64,000 bases of DNA from Daphnia carinata (taxonomy: Eukaryota > Arthropoda > Branchiopoda > Diplostraca > Daphniidae). The position numbers and the translations under genes are program-made. Location: contig NC_081340.1 of NCBI RefSeq assembly GCF_022539665.2, positions 62,001-126,000 on the forward strand. The letters run 5' to 3'. How positions within the stretch are numbered: the first letter of the stretch is position 1; each line of letters begins with the position of its first letter. Below, piece after piece: positions 26,238-34,905 of this stretch. Below the pieces are notes generated by a model that saw only the letters and a list, made by a program, of their open reading frames with translations, did no database searches and had not been told where the DNA came from.

Positions 26238-27075
26238 TGTAAAGCATCTTCCTTGTGGGAAGATGGACTTTACGAATTTAAGACAATAAAGAATAAAAAT
26301 AATAAAATAATAAATGAATAAAAGAATGATAGAACTCAGAGGCGTTGTACCCACAATGACGACTATATTTGTCTTAGTTTAAGCATAAAAGTACAAGAGG
26401 TTTCGAATAAAAGAACAAGAGAAACATACGAAATAAAAGGGAAACTGAAAGTGTAACGGGATAACTGTAGTGTGAGCTTACCGCAATAGCACGGGCAGAA
26501 TAAGAGAGCAGATGTAAGCTGAAGACGAGTTGTAACACAACTCGTCGGCACGTTGGTAACACAAGTTGTAAGAATTGACTCTCACTTGGGCACGAGACTA
26601 AGATCAATTCTCAAACACAATATTGAAACAAAAGGAGGCACGAGCTGAATATGAACTTGACCGTAAGAGTCAGATACTCGTCGGTAACTCTCTTTCTTCA
26701 GGTCTTGAGTTCATCAAGAAACTTCGCATATTGGGCAATGATAAATTGCTGCGCAATTATTAGTCATCAATACATGGAATTGGATATGGCGAGATGATGG
26801 TGCAACAATGAGTCATACTTGTTTCCGCCAATCAAACGTGTTGTTATAAGCGGCTTTGTGCCGATGAAATATGATATAGCATAAAGCAGGTGTTTATATA
26901 GGTCAAGTTGCTGCGCATATTGATGGTGCAATATGGAAATGGCGCAGTTATAAGAATTACGCAGTTATGGAATTGCGCAACTATATTGTGCAATTAATAT
27001 GAATTAAATGGATATAATAATAAGCATACATAGACAAGAATATAAACGTATAAAGTATTTATTGACTTCGTTACA
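26238..27075 (-). repeat. E2 3' LTR, 838 bp
   Basis: On the minus strand it begins TGTAACGAAGTCA and ends GATGCTTTACA. It matches 37726-38563 throughout by eye. A TATA box reads TATATAAA (plus 26893-26900). E1 and E2 LTRs share their termini but differ in length and interior. Confidence 0.95.
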
Positions 27076-27086
27076 TCACTCTCGGC
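27076..27086 (-). other. E2 polypurine tract
   Basis: GCCGAGAGTGA on the minus strand immediately before the 3' LTR. E1 has GCCGGGAGTGA in the same place. Confidence 0.65.
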
Positions 27087-27108
27087 GGCGTGAGATTACG
27101 TCCCGTAA

Positions 27109-28797
27109 TCAAACTTGATGCATGGGGATGGATCCGGAGGATGTTGAACGTTTATGAGGGCGACGGCATATAACCCAGAAGATCTTGAAGAGACCGCAAC
27201 AGTAGCAGATGCGTAGGAAGAGTAATACGAGGATGCACATGATGCCGATGAAGAAGTAATTTTTTATTGTTTCCCACCAAGATGTGTAAGCTCCGACACT
27301 GGAGGCCGTTATGAAAATATTTGTGGCGCTGGGTTTACCGTGCGACGTAAATTCGGATGATGGATGTTCGTTGATCACGGCTGCTATGTCGGCCATGATG
27401 TTCATGTGGTTAAGCATATTGTCGGTGTATGCCGGGTTACTTTGGTGTTCGTAGTCGAAAAATTCGACGTTCTCGTAGCGGAAAGAGTGTGCCAGCGTTT
27501 GCTCAGGCAATACAATTGTGGCTTCGAGTTGTTCCCACGTATTATTACGGAAGGCATAGGGTTTGTTATTGAAATTGACAAATCCATTTGTCCAATAACA
27601 AGGAGAATATTTTACGAGTTCCCAGCCATCGAGGTTAATCGTATAATTTTGGAATTTTGGTTGCGGTCCGCACGAAGTCAATACAGTCTCAAATGTGACA
27701 TTTAAGGCCTGACATTGAATTAATACGACCGTCTTCCCGAATGCTTGTAATTTCGTGCACCGGGGTAAGTTTAATTGTGAGGCCGCTAGCCATCCATTAT
27801 ATTGGGCAGTTGTGACGGCCCTTTCATGTTTGGCTTTACGAGCTTCACATTGAAGTAGTTGAACCTGTCGTGCCAATTCATTCTCGTGGTCGGTGAGTTG
27901 ATCACGGATGTATTGGATATTGGCCGGAATATTTAAGTTTTCGGCGCCGAGTGGCGCTCGGGTCTCCACTGGGGTTGCTTTTTCCATTATGGCTGCCGTC
28001 GTGACGAAGAGTTTTGATTGGCCGACGATTTCATATGAAGAAGTTCTATTGGAGCAATTTTGTTGTACTGAAACGCAGCGCAGTACTGGTGTCAGGTGGA
28101 AGTCCAATTGGTTTTTGTCATCTTGGAGTCTAAGGAGTGGTTTTTCTCCTGGCAATCGGGTCAGCATACCGATGCCGTCTTCGACGAGTCTGGTAGTTAC
28201 TTTGGTCTTCTGTGTGTAGGTTTTGTCCCAAATCAGTGTTAAGTGATTGTGTGACAAATTGCCGGACGTAGCAGAAGCAATTCCGATGGGTGTTGAGAAG
28301 TCTGCATCCTCCTTTTGCTGGAAAAGTTCGACTTTCTCGAGGACGCAGTTTATGATTGATGAATCAATTGTTTGTAACCAGTATCCAGAGATATCTGGTT
28401 CATTGTCGAACACAAATTTTCCGTCGACAAAAGTCATCCGGTTATCATTGCACCTCTTGTTGTCAATCATTTCGTTGCAGTCGGCGGGGGTAGTATCAAT
28501 TGGGATTTTATCCGGCACAACCAGTAGTTGCCCGAAGAAGGTCATTGTGATGTGTCGGATATTTTCCCAACGGGCACAGATGTAACCCGGGAATTTAGTC
28601 GCGGCGCGTTCTTCACTATACACGGCGTATTTCACCTTGGTGGCTTTAATATCGGTGGATGTCGGTTGACAATTCTCATCGGAGAATTGAAGAATTCCCA
28701 CCTTTACTGGTTCCGCGCAATTGCATACGGTAGTCTCGAAGGCCTGGGAATGTAATCCGTACACGCATAATAGCAGCAGGAATGCAGAGGGGGACAT
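27109..28797 (-). CDS. env: E2 env-like glycoprotein, 562 residues, intact
   Basis: The chosen start is the ATG at 28795-28797 (MSPSAFLLLLCVYGL) because a signal peptide follows at once and E1 env has the equivalent Met. An ATG at 28818 is an alternative. The ectodomain has many cysteines (TVCNCAEP), several sequons (NLS, NCS, NVT, NYT, NNT), an invariant CGPQPKF block and PCYWTNGFVNF. A single C-terminal anchor (about residues 508-535, ETIKNYFFIGIMCILVLLF) is followed by a Cys/Arg-rich tail of about 25 residues. The architecture is a type I envelope glycoprotein, giving an errantivirus-like element. I see no clear furin site with fusion peptide of the baculovirus F type. A relation to chuvirus-like glycoproteins captured by other arthropod elements is possible but only an impression. 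Confidence 0.88.
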   Translation of the reverse strand: MSPSAFLLLLCVYGLHSQAFETTVCNCAEPVKVGILQFSDENCQPTSTDIKATKVKYAVYSEERAATKFPGYICARWENIRHITMTFFGQLLVVPDKIPIDTTPADCNEMIDNKRCNDNRMTFVDGKFVFDNEPDISGYWLQTIDSSIINCVLEKVELFQQKEDADFSTPIGIASATSGNLSHNHLTLIWDKTYTQKTKVTTRLVEDGIGMLTRLPGEKPLLRLQDDKNQLDFHLTPVLRCVSVQQNCSNRTSSYEIVGQSKLFVTTAAIMEKATPVETRAPLGAENLNIPANIQYIRDQLTDHENELARQVQLLQCEARKAKHERAVTTAQYNGWLAASQLNLPRCTKLQAFGKTVVLIQCQALNVTFETVLTSCGPQPKFQNYTINLDGWELVKYSPCYWTNGFVNFNNKPYAFRNNTWEQLEATIVLPEQTLAHSFRYENVEFFDYEHQSNPAYTDNMLNHMNIMADIAAVINEHPSSEFTSHGKPSATNIFITASSVGAYTSWWETIKNYFFIGIMCILVLLFLRICYCCGLFKIFWVICRRPHKRSTSSGSIPMHQV

Positions 28798-28849
28798 TTC
28801 TATATCCGGCCGGTACATACAGACAAAAGAAAATATGTGACTTAACAAA

Positions 28850-30225
28850 AGAAAAATGTCATCGTGTGGGCTTCTTAACTAAGTAACACAAAACAAAACA
28901 AAAACATACAAGAAGAAGTGAGGAAGTGAAAAATAGCCTACGGCTGTCGCAAGGTCAACGGCTTTTCCCGTCGGCTTTATTAGTAGGCTACGGAAAAGAG
29001 AAAGGAAAAAGGGCACTAGAATAAAGTTTTGTTTTAAGGGGGAAGGACAACTTGTTTTTTATATTATTTAGTATCGTTGGAAAGAGAAAAAGATGACCAT
29101 AATTATCGGAAAGGGAAAGTAAGAAAATACAGGACAGTTGATCAGGGAAGACGAGAAAAGAAACGTTTAGAAGTTTGCGACGGGAAAGGATTTTGCCGCG
29201 AAGGTCCAAGGTCCAAGAGTAGTATTAGTTCCAGGAAAAGGGAGGCGGCGCTAATACTGTATTCTTGATGTTGGCTATGGCCAAGCTGTAGTGTACGAAC
29301 GAAAGGGAAAGTGAACAGTATTGCGTGGCATATTGGAATGAGAGTATAAAAGTTATGGCTACGATTTGGACCTATTCGTTGAAAAATAACGAAAGTGACG
29401 TGTAGGAGATAGGAAGGGAAATAGGAAACGAAATTTGACATTGCGGTTCAGAAAATCATTTGTGCGTTATATATGTGTTTTTGACAATATATAAAGGTAT
29501 TTCTTTACTTTCTTATCCCTTTTTTTTTTTTTTTTTTTTTTTTTTCTTGGTGTTGTTTTTGTTGGTTAGTATGGTAATGTCTCCACATCTACCGTGTTAG
29601 TTTGGCAATAGGAATCTACAAAGGGGAGCTACTTAATTTGTGACTACTAAATTGATATGTTGTGACACTCATTTACGGGTCTTGATGAAGGTATGATCAA
29701 GCTAAAAAAAAATTTCTGAAGCAAAAGATTTTTGTTATTTATTATTATTTTTTTTCTACTCAAAAGGCTCTACTTATCAGAATCTATGTGGACTTATACT
29801 ATGGGCTGTCAAACAAGGGAATGACTACGGGGCGTAAATTGAGAAAGTTAAAGTGTACGACGTGAAAAACAAGATACATGTTGTAACGGATAATACGTTC
29901 ATAGAAATTGTTGTTTGTTAGCCACTAAGTGTTTTATTATCATGTTTTGTTTCTGTTTTTTTTTTTTTTCTTTTCTTCTCTTTTTTTTTTTTTTTTTTTT
30001 TTTTGACAAACGATTAAGCAACCAATGAGTTTATTTCGATGGATATCAGCAAGGAGAGTTAAAGCGAATATTGGTATGTGAAATCAAAATAAAAGTAAAT
30101 ATTAAAGTATGGTAAATGTAAACATTAAAATTGAAGGAGAAATATCAGGAATAACACATAACGAGGACTGAAAGAGGGTCGAATGAGAAAGCTTCCTCCT
30201 TCCTCGATTTCTTCGGTTGTCCTCG
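28850..30225 (-). other. E2 accessory-env leader with A-tracts
   Basis: 1.4 kb without a credible ORF. In the RNA sense it has A-runs of about 26 (plus 29520-29545) and 24 (plus 29981-30004) plus shorter ones. Segments near 28930-28990 and 29065-29115 resemble the equivalent E1 leader. It may be an intron or leader of the env mRNA; I cannot place splice sites. Confidence 0.65.
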
Positions 30226-30231
30226 TACGAC

Positions 30232-30756
30232 TTAGAAGTATCTCGGCTTCTTTGCGTTGGGGTCCTTCTGTTGATCGTCCGTGCTGGGTCTCTTCTCGGG
30301 CAAGTCCCAGTGGCACGATGTCCAACCATAGAGCGGTGGATGGCGCCTTTCGGGGTCCAGGTCGAGGATCGCCTTTAGGGTGAAGACGGCGTCACTCCAT
30401 TTCTTGTCATACAGGGTGATGAGAAGACGGGCGATCAACTGATTTGTCTTGATTTCCAGCTGCTTCTGCTCCCAGGCTGCATCGAGGTGCCAGTCCGAGG
30501 TGCGGGGTCTGCCGCGGCTAAAATCGATGGCATCCTCCATCTCGGACGTCCCCGGCAGGTTTCGGGCCGCGGTCTCCTCGTCGTCGATTGGTGAGGGATC
30601 TGGTGAATCCGGCGCGTCACGTTCGGCCGTCGACGCGTCTCCAGACGACGTCGTGAGGTCTACCAAGAGGGCCTCCGCGACGGGGAGTGGGATGGACACC
30701 ATAGGTATCCAGTCGTTGGTCACGGGCTCAGAGATGGGTTCAGACTTGTTGTCCAT
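30232..30756 (-). CDS. E2 accessory protein, 174 residues
   Basis: ATG at 30754-30756 (MDNKSEPISEPV). The N-terminal half is acidic and Ser/Pro/Asp-rich and looks disordered. The C-terminal half is helical (AAWEQKQLEIKTNQLIARLL) and leads into the module KKWSDAVFTLKAILDLDPER, then RHPPLYGW, and ends in a basic KKPRYF tail. The module matches E1 accA and accB, while the N-terminal parts barely align, so only the C-terminal unit is strongly kept. A TATATAAA box lies 115 nt upstream, past the pol stop. It is not a known retroviral gene I can name. Candidates are a transactivator, a silencing suppressor or a packaging factor, none supported directly. Confidence 0.75.
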   Translation of the reverse strand: MDNKSEPISEPVTNDWIPMVSIPLPVAEALLVDLTTSSGDASTAERDAPDSPDPSPIDDEETAARNLPGTSEMEDAIDFSRGRPRTSDWHLDAAWEQKQLEIKTNQLIARLLITLYDKKWSDAVFTLKAILDLDPERRHPPLYGWTSCHWDLPEKRPSTDDQQKDPNAKKPRYF

Positions 30757-30870
30757 GTTGGCTTCTTAACGCTTCTTTGTACGTGAAGAAATGGCAAAAC
30801 AGACAGAACAGTTGTCGTCGTTGTTCTCAGAGAGTACAAGAAGTTGTGTCTTCCTTCACTTAACGTACGG

Positions 30871-30878
30871 TTTATATA
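30871..30878 (-). promoter_or_regulatory. Putative internal TATA box for the E2 accessory ORF
   Basis: TATATAAA on the minus strand between the pol stop (30928) and the accessory ATG (30756). Equivalent to 20704-20711 in E1. Confidence 0.5.
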
Positions 30879-30927
30879 GTAATCACTCGGTATTGGTTCG
30901 GCAATCGAACTAGGATGTATGATGACG

Positions 30928-33900
30928 CTACATTTCGTCCCTGTAACGAATCGGTTTTCTCCGATTTCGCTGAGGGCGTCGGGTGACTTCTTGATGCAAT
31001 AACGCTGCTGTCACATCATCTTTGGGCTCTACTTGTTGAAGGTCGGAATCACTATCAGCGTATATAGGAGTATTTTCGGAAAGTGGCATTGGATGCTGAG
31101 CATCATTCGTCACATCGCAATTGTCACTCGAGGTTAATCGTCCTTCGAACGACAGATGAGACGGGCCGATCACATTGTCTTCTCGCACAAGTTGATGATT
31201 TGCCGAATAAGTGTCTGATACCACTTCTGATACGGCTTCGGACTCGGTGTTTTGTTGCCTTGCGGTTTCGACATCGTGCTCGTGTTCACGCACATTAGTT
31301 TGAGTCGCAATAGACTTCCGGAATCGGCTCTCGAATTCCAAAGGGGTCTCAAGTGGCGGACAATGCTCATGTTTCCACAGCATTGTTTCATACAAGGGTT
31401 TTAATCTATTTACATGCGTACGCTGACATATATATGAATTATCAGCAATGTCTACAGTATTATTTGAATAAACGTTTACTATTCTATAAGGCCCTTTATA
31501 TTTCGAAGTAAATTTCTTGCTATCTCCTTCCTTGACTACTCGAATATCCAATAACACCCGATCGCCTATCACATATCGTTTTTCTTTCGCGCGCTTGTTA
31601 TATTGTTCCCTTTGGCGCTTTCTAGCTTTTTCGCTTTCCTCTCTAACTCTTTGAAAACTATAACGCAAACGTTCTGTCAGATTCCCAACATAGTCAGAAG
31701 AAGATTTGAATGTTTTGGGAGATGCATTAAGAAATTCGTTAATAGGAATGTTTGGGTCCCTACCGTGAAGTAAATAATATGGAGTGTCCAATGTCGAAGA
31801 GTGGACCGAGCTACGATACGCAAATAAAACATCATCTAATATTTCTTCCCAATTGGCATGCTCGCCGTCTTTTAATTCTTTTCTTAACATAGACGTTAAA
31901 GTTCGATTGAACCTTTCTGTCTCCCCATTACTAGCAGGGTTATAAGCGGTGGTTAACCTCTGATCGATCTTCAATTTTTTACAAAAATAGCGAAATAACT
32001 TGGACGTGAAATTTGTCCCACGATCAGAAATAATTGCCTTAGGCATACCATGTCTAACAATAACAGTTTTATATACACATTCTGCTGTTGTCTGAGCAGT
32101 TTGATCTTTTAAAGCAACAGCCTCAACCCAACGGCTAAAATAATCTGTAATAACCAAAATGTAACTATTACCATTGGGCGAAACTGGTGTAATAGGACCC
32201 AGAAAGTCCATTCCAATTACATCAAAAGGAGCCTTCGCAACTTCGTGCGGATGCAAAAGTGCTCGATAGGGTGAAGCAGTGTTGGCTATGCAAACTTCAC
32301 AAGCCCGGCAATATTCTTTAACATCGCCTCTCATGTTGGGCCAATAATAATTATTTTTGACTTTCATATAAGTCTTATAAAATGCCAAATGTCCACCCAT
32401 CGGTGCGTCGTGTAATTCTTTAAGCACTAGGTGGCGTAAGGATAATGGCAAAACTAATTGATGATGGGTGTCGTTCCTTTTATTACTCTGAGATGGCAGT
32501 TCCCGTCTATAAAGTATTCCTTCAATTACCTCAAAATATTCAATTTCCTTTACCCACTCGGGTTTGGACAATGTAAAAATTTCATCCAGCTCTCCTTCTT
32601 CCAGATAATTCTTGATGGCTATACAGAGGTCGTCCTCCTGTTGTTTTTCGCAGATCAATTTAATATCCTTCCCAGTTTGAATGCTAGCTATTTTTAATCT
32701 AGACAAACAGTCCGCGTTCTGGTGAACACGGCCTGGCCTATATTTTAATTCATAATTTGTTGCAGCCAATAAAATGGCCCACCTCCCTAACCTTCCATTA
32801 TTATCCTTCTGATTTTTAAGCCACTGCAAAGGACGATGGTCACTAATTATCTCAAAGGGTTTATCCAAGAGATAGTGACGGAAATGTTTAATGGCATCCA
32901 CGACTGCCAGAGCTTCTTTTTCGGTTGTACTATACTTCATTTCCGCCTTAGTTAACTGCCTACTGGAGTACGCTATCGGGTGCTCTTGGCCGTTTTGCAT
33001 TTGAGATAAGACGGCCCCAATACCATAGTCGCATGCGTCAGTGAAAAGAATAAATTTTTCATTAAAATTTGGATATGCGAGAACCGGCGGTGTAACCAGG
33101 GATGTCCGCAACTTTACAAACGCGACTTGTTCTTCGTCTCCCCAGGTAAAAGGTCTTTTACTAAGATCTTTGTGAGTTAACCTAGTCAGAGGTTTTGCGA
33201 TTGAACCAAAGTTGGGAATAAATCTCCTATAATAACCTGCTAAGCCGAGAAATGACCTCACCTCATCGGCAGAAGTAGGCGTTTTGTAATTTAATATTTT
33301 GTCGATTTTTCCAGCATCAGGTTTAATTCCCTCAGTCGAAATGACGTGGCCGAAATAATTTACAGAACGTTTAACGAATTGACATTTCTTAAGTTTTAAT
33401 TTTAAATTGGCAGTTTTCAATAAGGTAAAAATTTCCCGAATATCTTTCAAATGCTTATCAAAAGTATCCGAAAATATAATGACGTCATCCAAATAAACTA
33501 ACGCTTTATGTCCCAAAACGTCTTTCAGTACATAATTCATTAATCTTTGAAATGTGGCGGGTGCATTGCACAAGCCAAACGCCATCCTTTTAAACTCGTA
33601 AAGATTGTTTTCTACTACAAAAGCCGTTTTTTCAATGTCTGGTTCATTCACTTGAATTTGCCAGTAGCCGGAGGCCAAATCGAGGGTCGTAAAAAATTTC
33701 TTCCCATATAATTTATCTAACGTTTCATCAATCCTTGGCATAGGGAATGAATCTTTTTTTGTAATGCTATTTAATTTCCGATAATCAACGCAAAACCTCA
33801 CGTCTCCGCCTTTCTTCTCAACCAAAACCACAGGTGACGCCCATGGAGAATGAGAATATTGTATTACATTTGCGTCCATCATTTCCTGCACTTTATCCTC

Positions 33901-34905
33901 CAGTATCTTTCTTTGGTGGTTCGTAACTCGATAGGGTCGTTGCCGGATAGGGCCTCTTCCTTGGGTATCGATCGTATGCTTAATGAGATTAGTGCTCCCT
34001 AATTCCGAGTCTTTTGTTGCGAACAAGTCATGAAAGTCATTTAATAAACTTGAGAGCGGAGCTTGAAATTCAGCGTCGACTTCCGAAATTAAAACTAGCT
34101 CCCGTTTTTGTGTAGGCTTTTCCTCTGGTTGACATAAGGCAATCTTACCAATTACGTTATGAATTACTTCGATTTGGCCTAAGGTTGTATTCCTAGGAAG
34201 TATGACTTGACTTAACGAATGGTTTTCGACCATAATTTGATATTTCCCATCTTCCGATACAGTTCCAACAAATTCTTCAATAAAAATACCGGCCGGCAAA
34301 TCCTCTGCTGGGGTAAAAATAAATGTGCTATTAGGGGGGACATACGGAAATGAACCTGTCATTTGCGCTGCGATTACGAGCGCCGTCTGACGAACTAGCG
34401 TCGTCTTTTTGACCGTCGTAATTGCCATGTCTGGTGCCCTAGAGATGGCTGATCCCTGCTCATCCCTGGCTAAGTAAATACGTTTGGCTTCTCCGTCAAG
34501 CCGAAACCCGTGTTTCTGGATTGCATCCCATCCAAGGATACAGTCTTCAGAAACACCATTTGTAACAATGAACTCTTGCCGTAAAACGGACTCTCCGTAA
34601 CGTACGGGCAATGTAACTTTACCCAGCGTATGCAACTTGTTATCTCCCACATCGTATAAATCGAAATCAAGCTGACTGCAGGTTACTTGATTTCTCGAGG
34701 GAAGCTTTTGAAATATCTTCTCGTGAATTATGCTTCTAGACGCGCCTGTGTCAAATAATGCCTGTAAAGGGATCTGAAAAATTTGTAATGGAATTCTGGG
34801 GGTCGATTCGTTTATTATTGTTGTTAATTTCGCAACTTGTCGGGATTTCAACTGAGGTACCCTATCAACTGACCCGAAGTTACAGTTGATACTTATTGGT
34901 TTCCC
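30928..34905 (-). CDS. pol: E2 Gypsy pol (protease, RT, RNase H, integrase)
   Basis: Reached by inferred -1 frameshift at 34899-34905. Domains in order: protease ALFDTGASRSIIHEK; RT with DVRFCVDYRKLN and YLDD in KALVYLDDVIIF; RNase H with LFTDACDYGIGAVLS; H2C2 finger ending YCRACEVCIAN; integrase core with GMDFLGPIT, ISDRGTNFTS and NPASNGETERFNR; GPY/F KYKGPYRIV; an acidic tail and final NRRKPIRY motif. About 1,325 residues with no stop or missing catalytic residue seen. No chromodomain follows the GPY/F module. Closest in the window to E1 pol and to the fragment at 43645-44425. Confidence 0.96.
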   Translation of the reverse strand, partial: GKPISINCNFGSVDRVPQLKSRQVAKLTTIINESTPRIPLQIFQIPLQALFDTGASRSIIHEKIFQKLPSRNQVTCSQLDFDLYDVGDNKLHTLGKVTLPVRYGESVLRQEFIVTNGVSEDCILGWDAIQKHGFRLDGEAKRIYLARDEQGSAISRAPDMAITTVKKTTLVRQTALVIAAQMTGSFPYVPPNSTFIFTPAEDLPAGIFIEEFVGTVSEDGKYQIMVENHSLSQVILPRNTTLGQIEVIHNVIGKIALCQPEEKPTQKRELVLISEVDAEFQAPLSSLLNDFHDLFATKDSELGSTNLIKHTIDTQGRGPIRQRPYRVTNHQRKILEDKVQEMMDANVIQYSHSPWASPVVLVEKKGGDVRFCVDYRKLNSITKKDSFPMPRIDETLDKLYGKKFFTTLDLASGYWQIQVNEPDIEKTAFVVENNLYEFKRMAFGLCNAPATFQRLMNYVLKDVLGHKALVYLDDVIIFSDTFDKHLKDIREIFTLLKTANLKLKLKKCQFVKRSVNYFGHVISTEGIKPDAGKIDKILNYKTPTSADEVRSFLGLAGYYRRFIPNFGSIAKPLTRLTHKDLSKRPFTWGDEEQVAFVKLRTSLVTPPVLAYPNFNEKFILFTDACDYGIGAVLSQMQNGQEHPIAYSSRQLTKAEMKYSTTEKEALAVVDAIKHFRHYLLDKPFEIISDHRPLQWLKNQKDNNGRLGRWAILLAATNYELKYRPGRVHQNADCLSRLKIASIQTGKDIKLICEKQQEDDLCIAIKNYLEEGELDEIFTLSKPEWVKEIEYFEVIEGILYRRELPSQSNKRNDTHHQLVLPLSLRHLVLKELHDAPMGGHLAFYKTYMKVKNNYYWPNMRGDVKEYCRACEVCIANTASPYRALLHPHEVAKAPFDVIGMDFLGPITPVSPNGNSYILVITDYFSRWVEAVALKDQTAQTTAECVYKTVIVRHGMPKAIISDRGTNFTSKLFRYFCKKLKIDQRLTTAYNPASNGETERFNRTLTSMLRKELKDGEHANWEEILDDVLFAYRSSVHSSTLDTPYYLLHGRDPNIPINEFLNASPKTFKSSSDYVGNLTERLRYSFQRVREESEKARKRQREQYNKRAKEKRYVIGDRVLLDIRVVKEGDSKKFTSKYKGPYRIVNVYSNNTVDIADNSYICQRTHVNRLKPLYETMLWKHEHCPPLETPLEFESRFRKSIATQTNVREHEHDVETARQQNTESEAVSEVVSDTYSANHQLVREDNVIGPSHLSFEGRLTSSDNCDVTNDAQHPMPLSENTPIYADSDSDLQQVEPKDDVTAALLHQEVTRRPQRNRRKPIRYRDEM
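34863..34905 (-). promoter_or_regulatory. E2 -1 ribosomal frameshift signal
   Basis: Slippery G GGA AAC in the last gag codons (CAG GGA AAC CAA TAA), a 7-nt spacer, then the same perfect 9-bp stem as E1 with an identical 11-nt loop. The stop codon differs from E1 (TAA versus TAG) and the spacer differs at one base, while the heptamer and hairpin are unchanged. Confidence 0.9.

Noticed and set aside
32427-32441. CACTAGGTGGCG inside E2 pol, a further CTCF-like string
   Set aside because: It encodes conserved pol residues and E1 differs at the site (CACTAGATGGCG), so a chance match is more likely.
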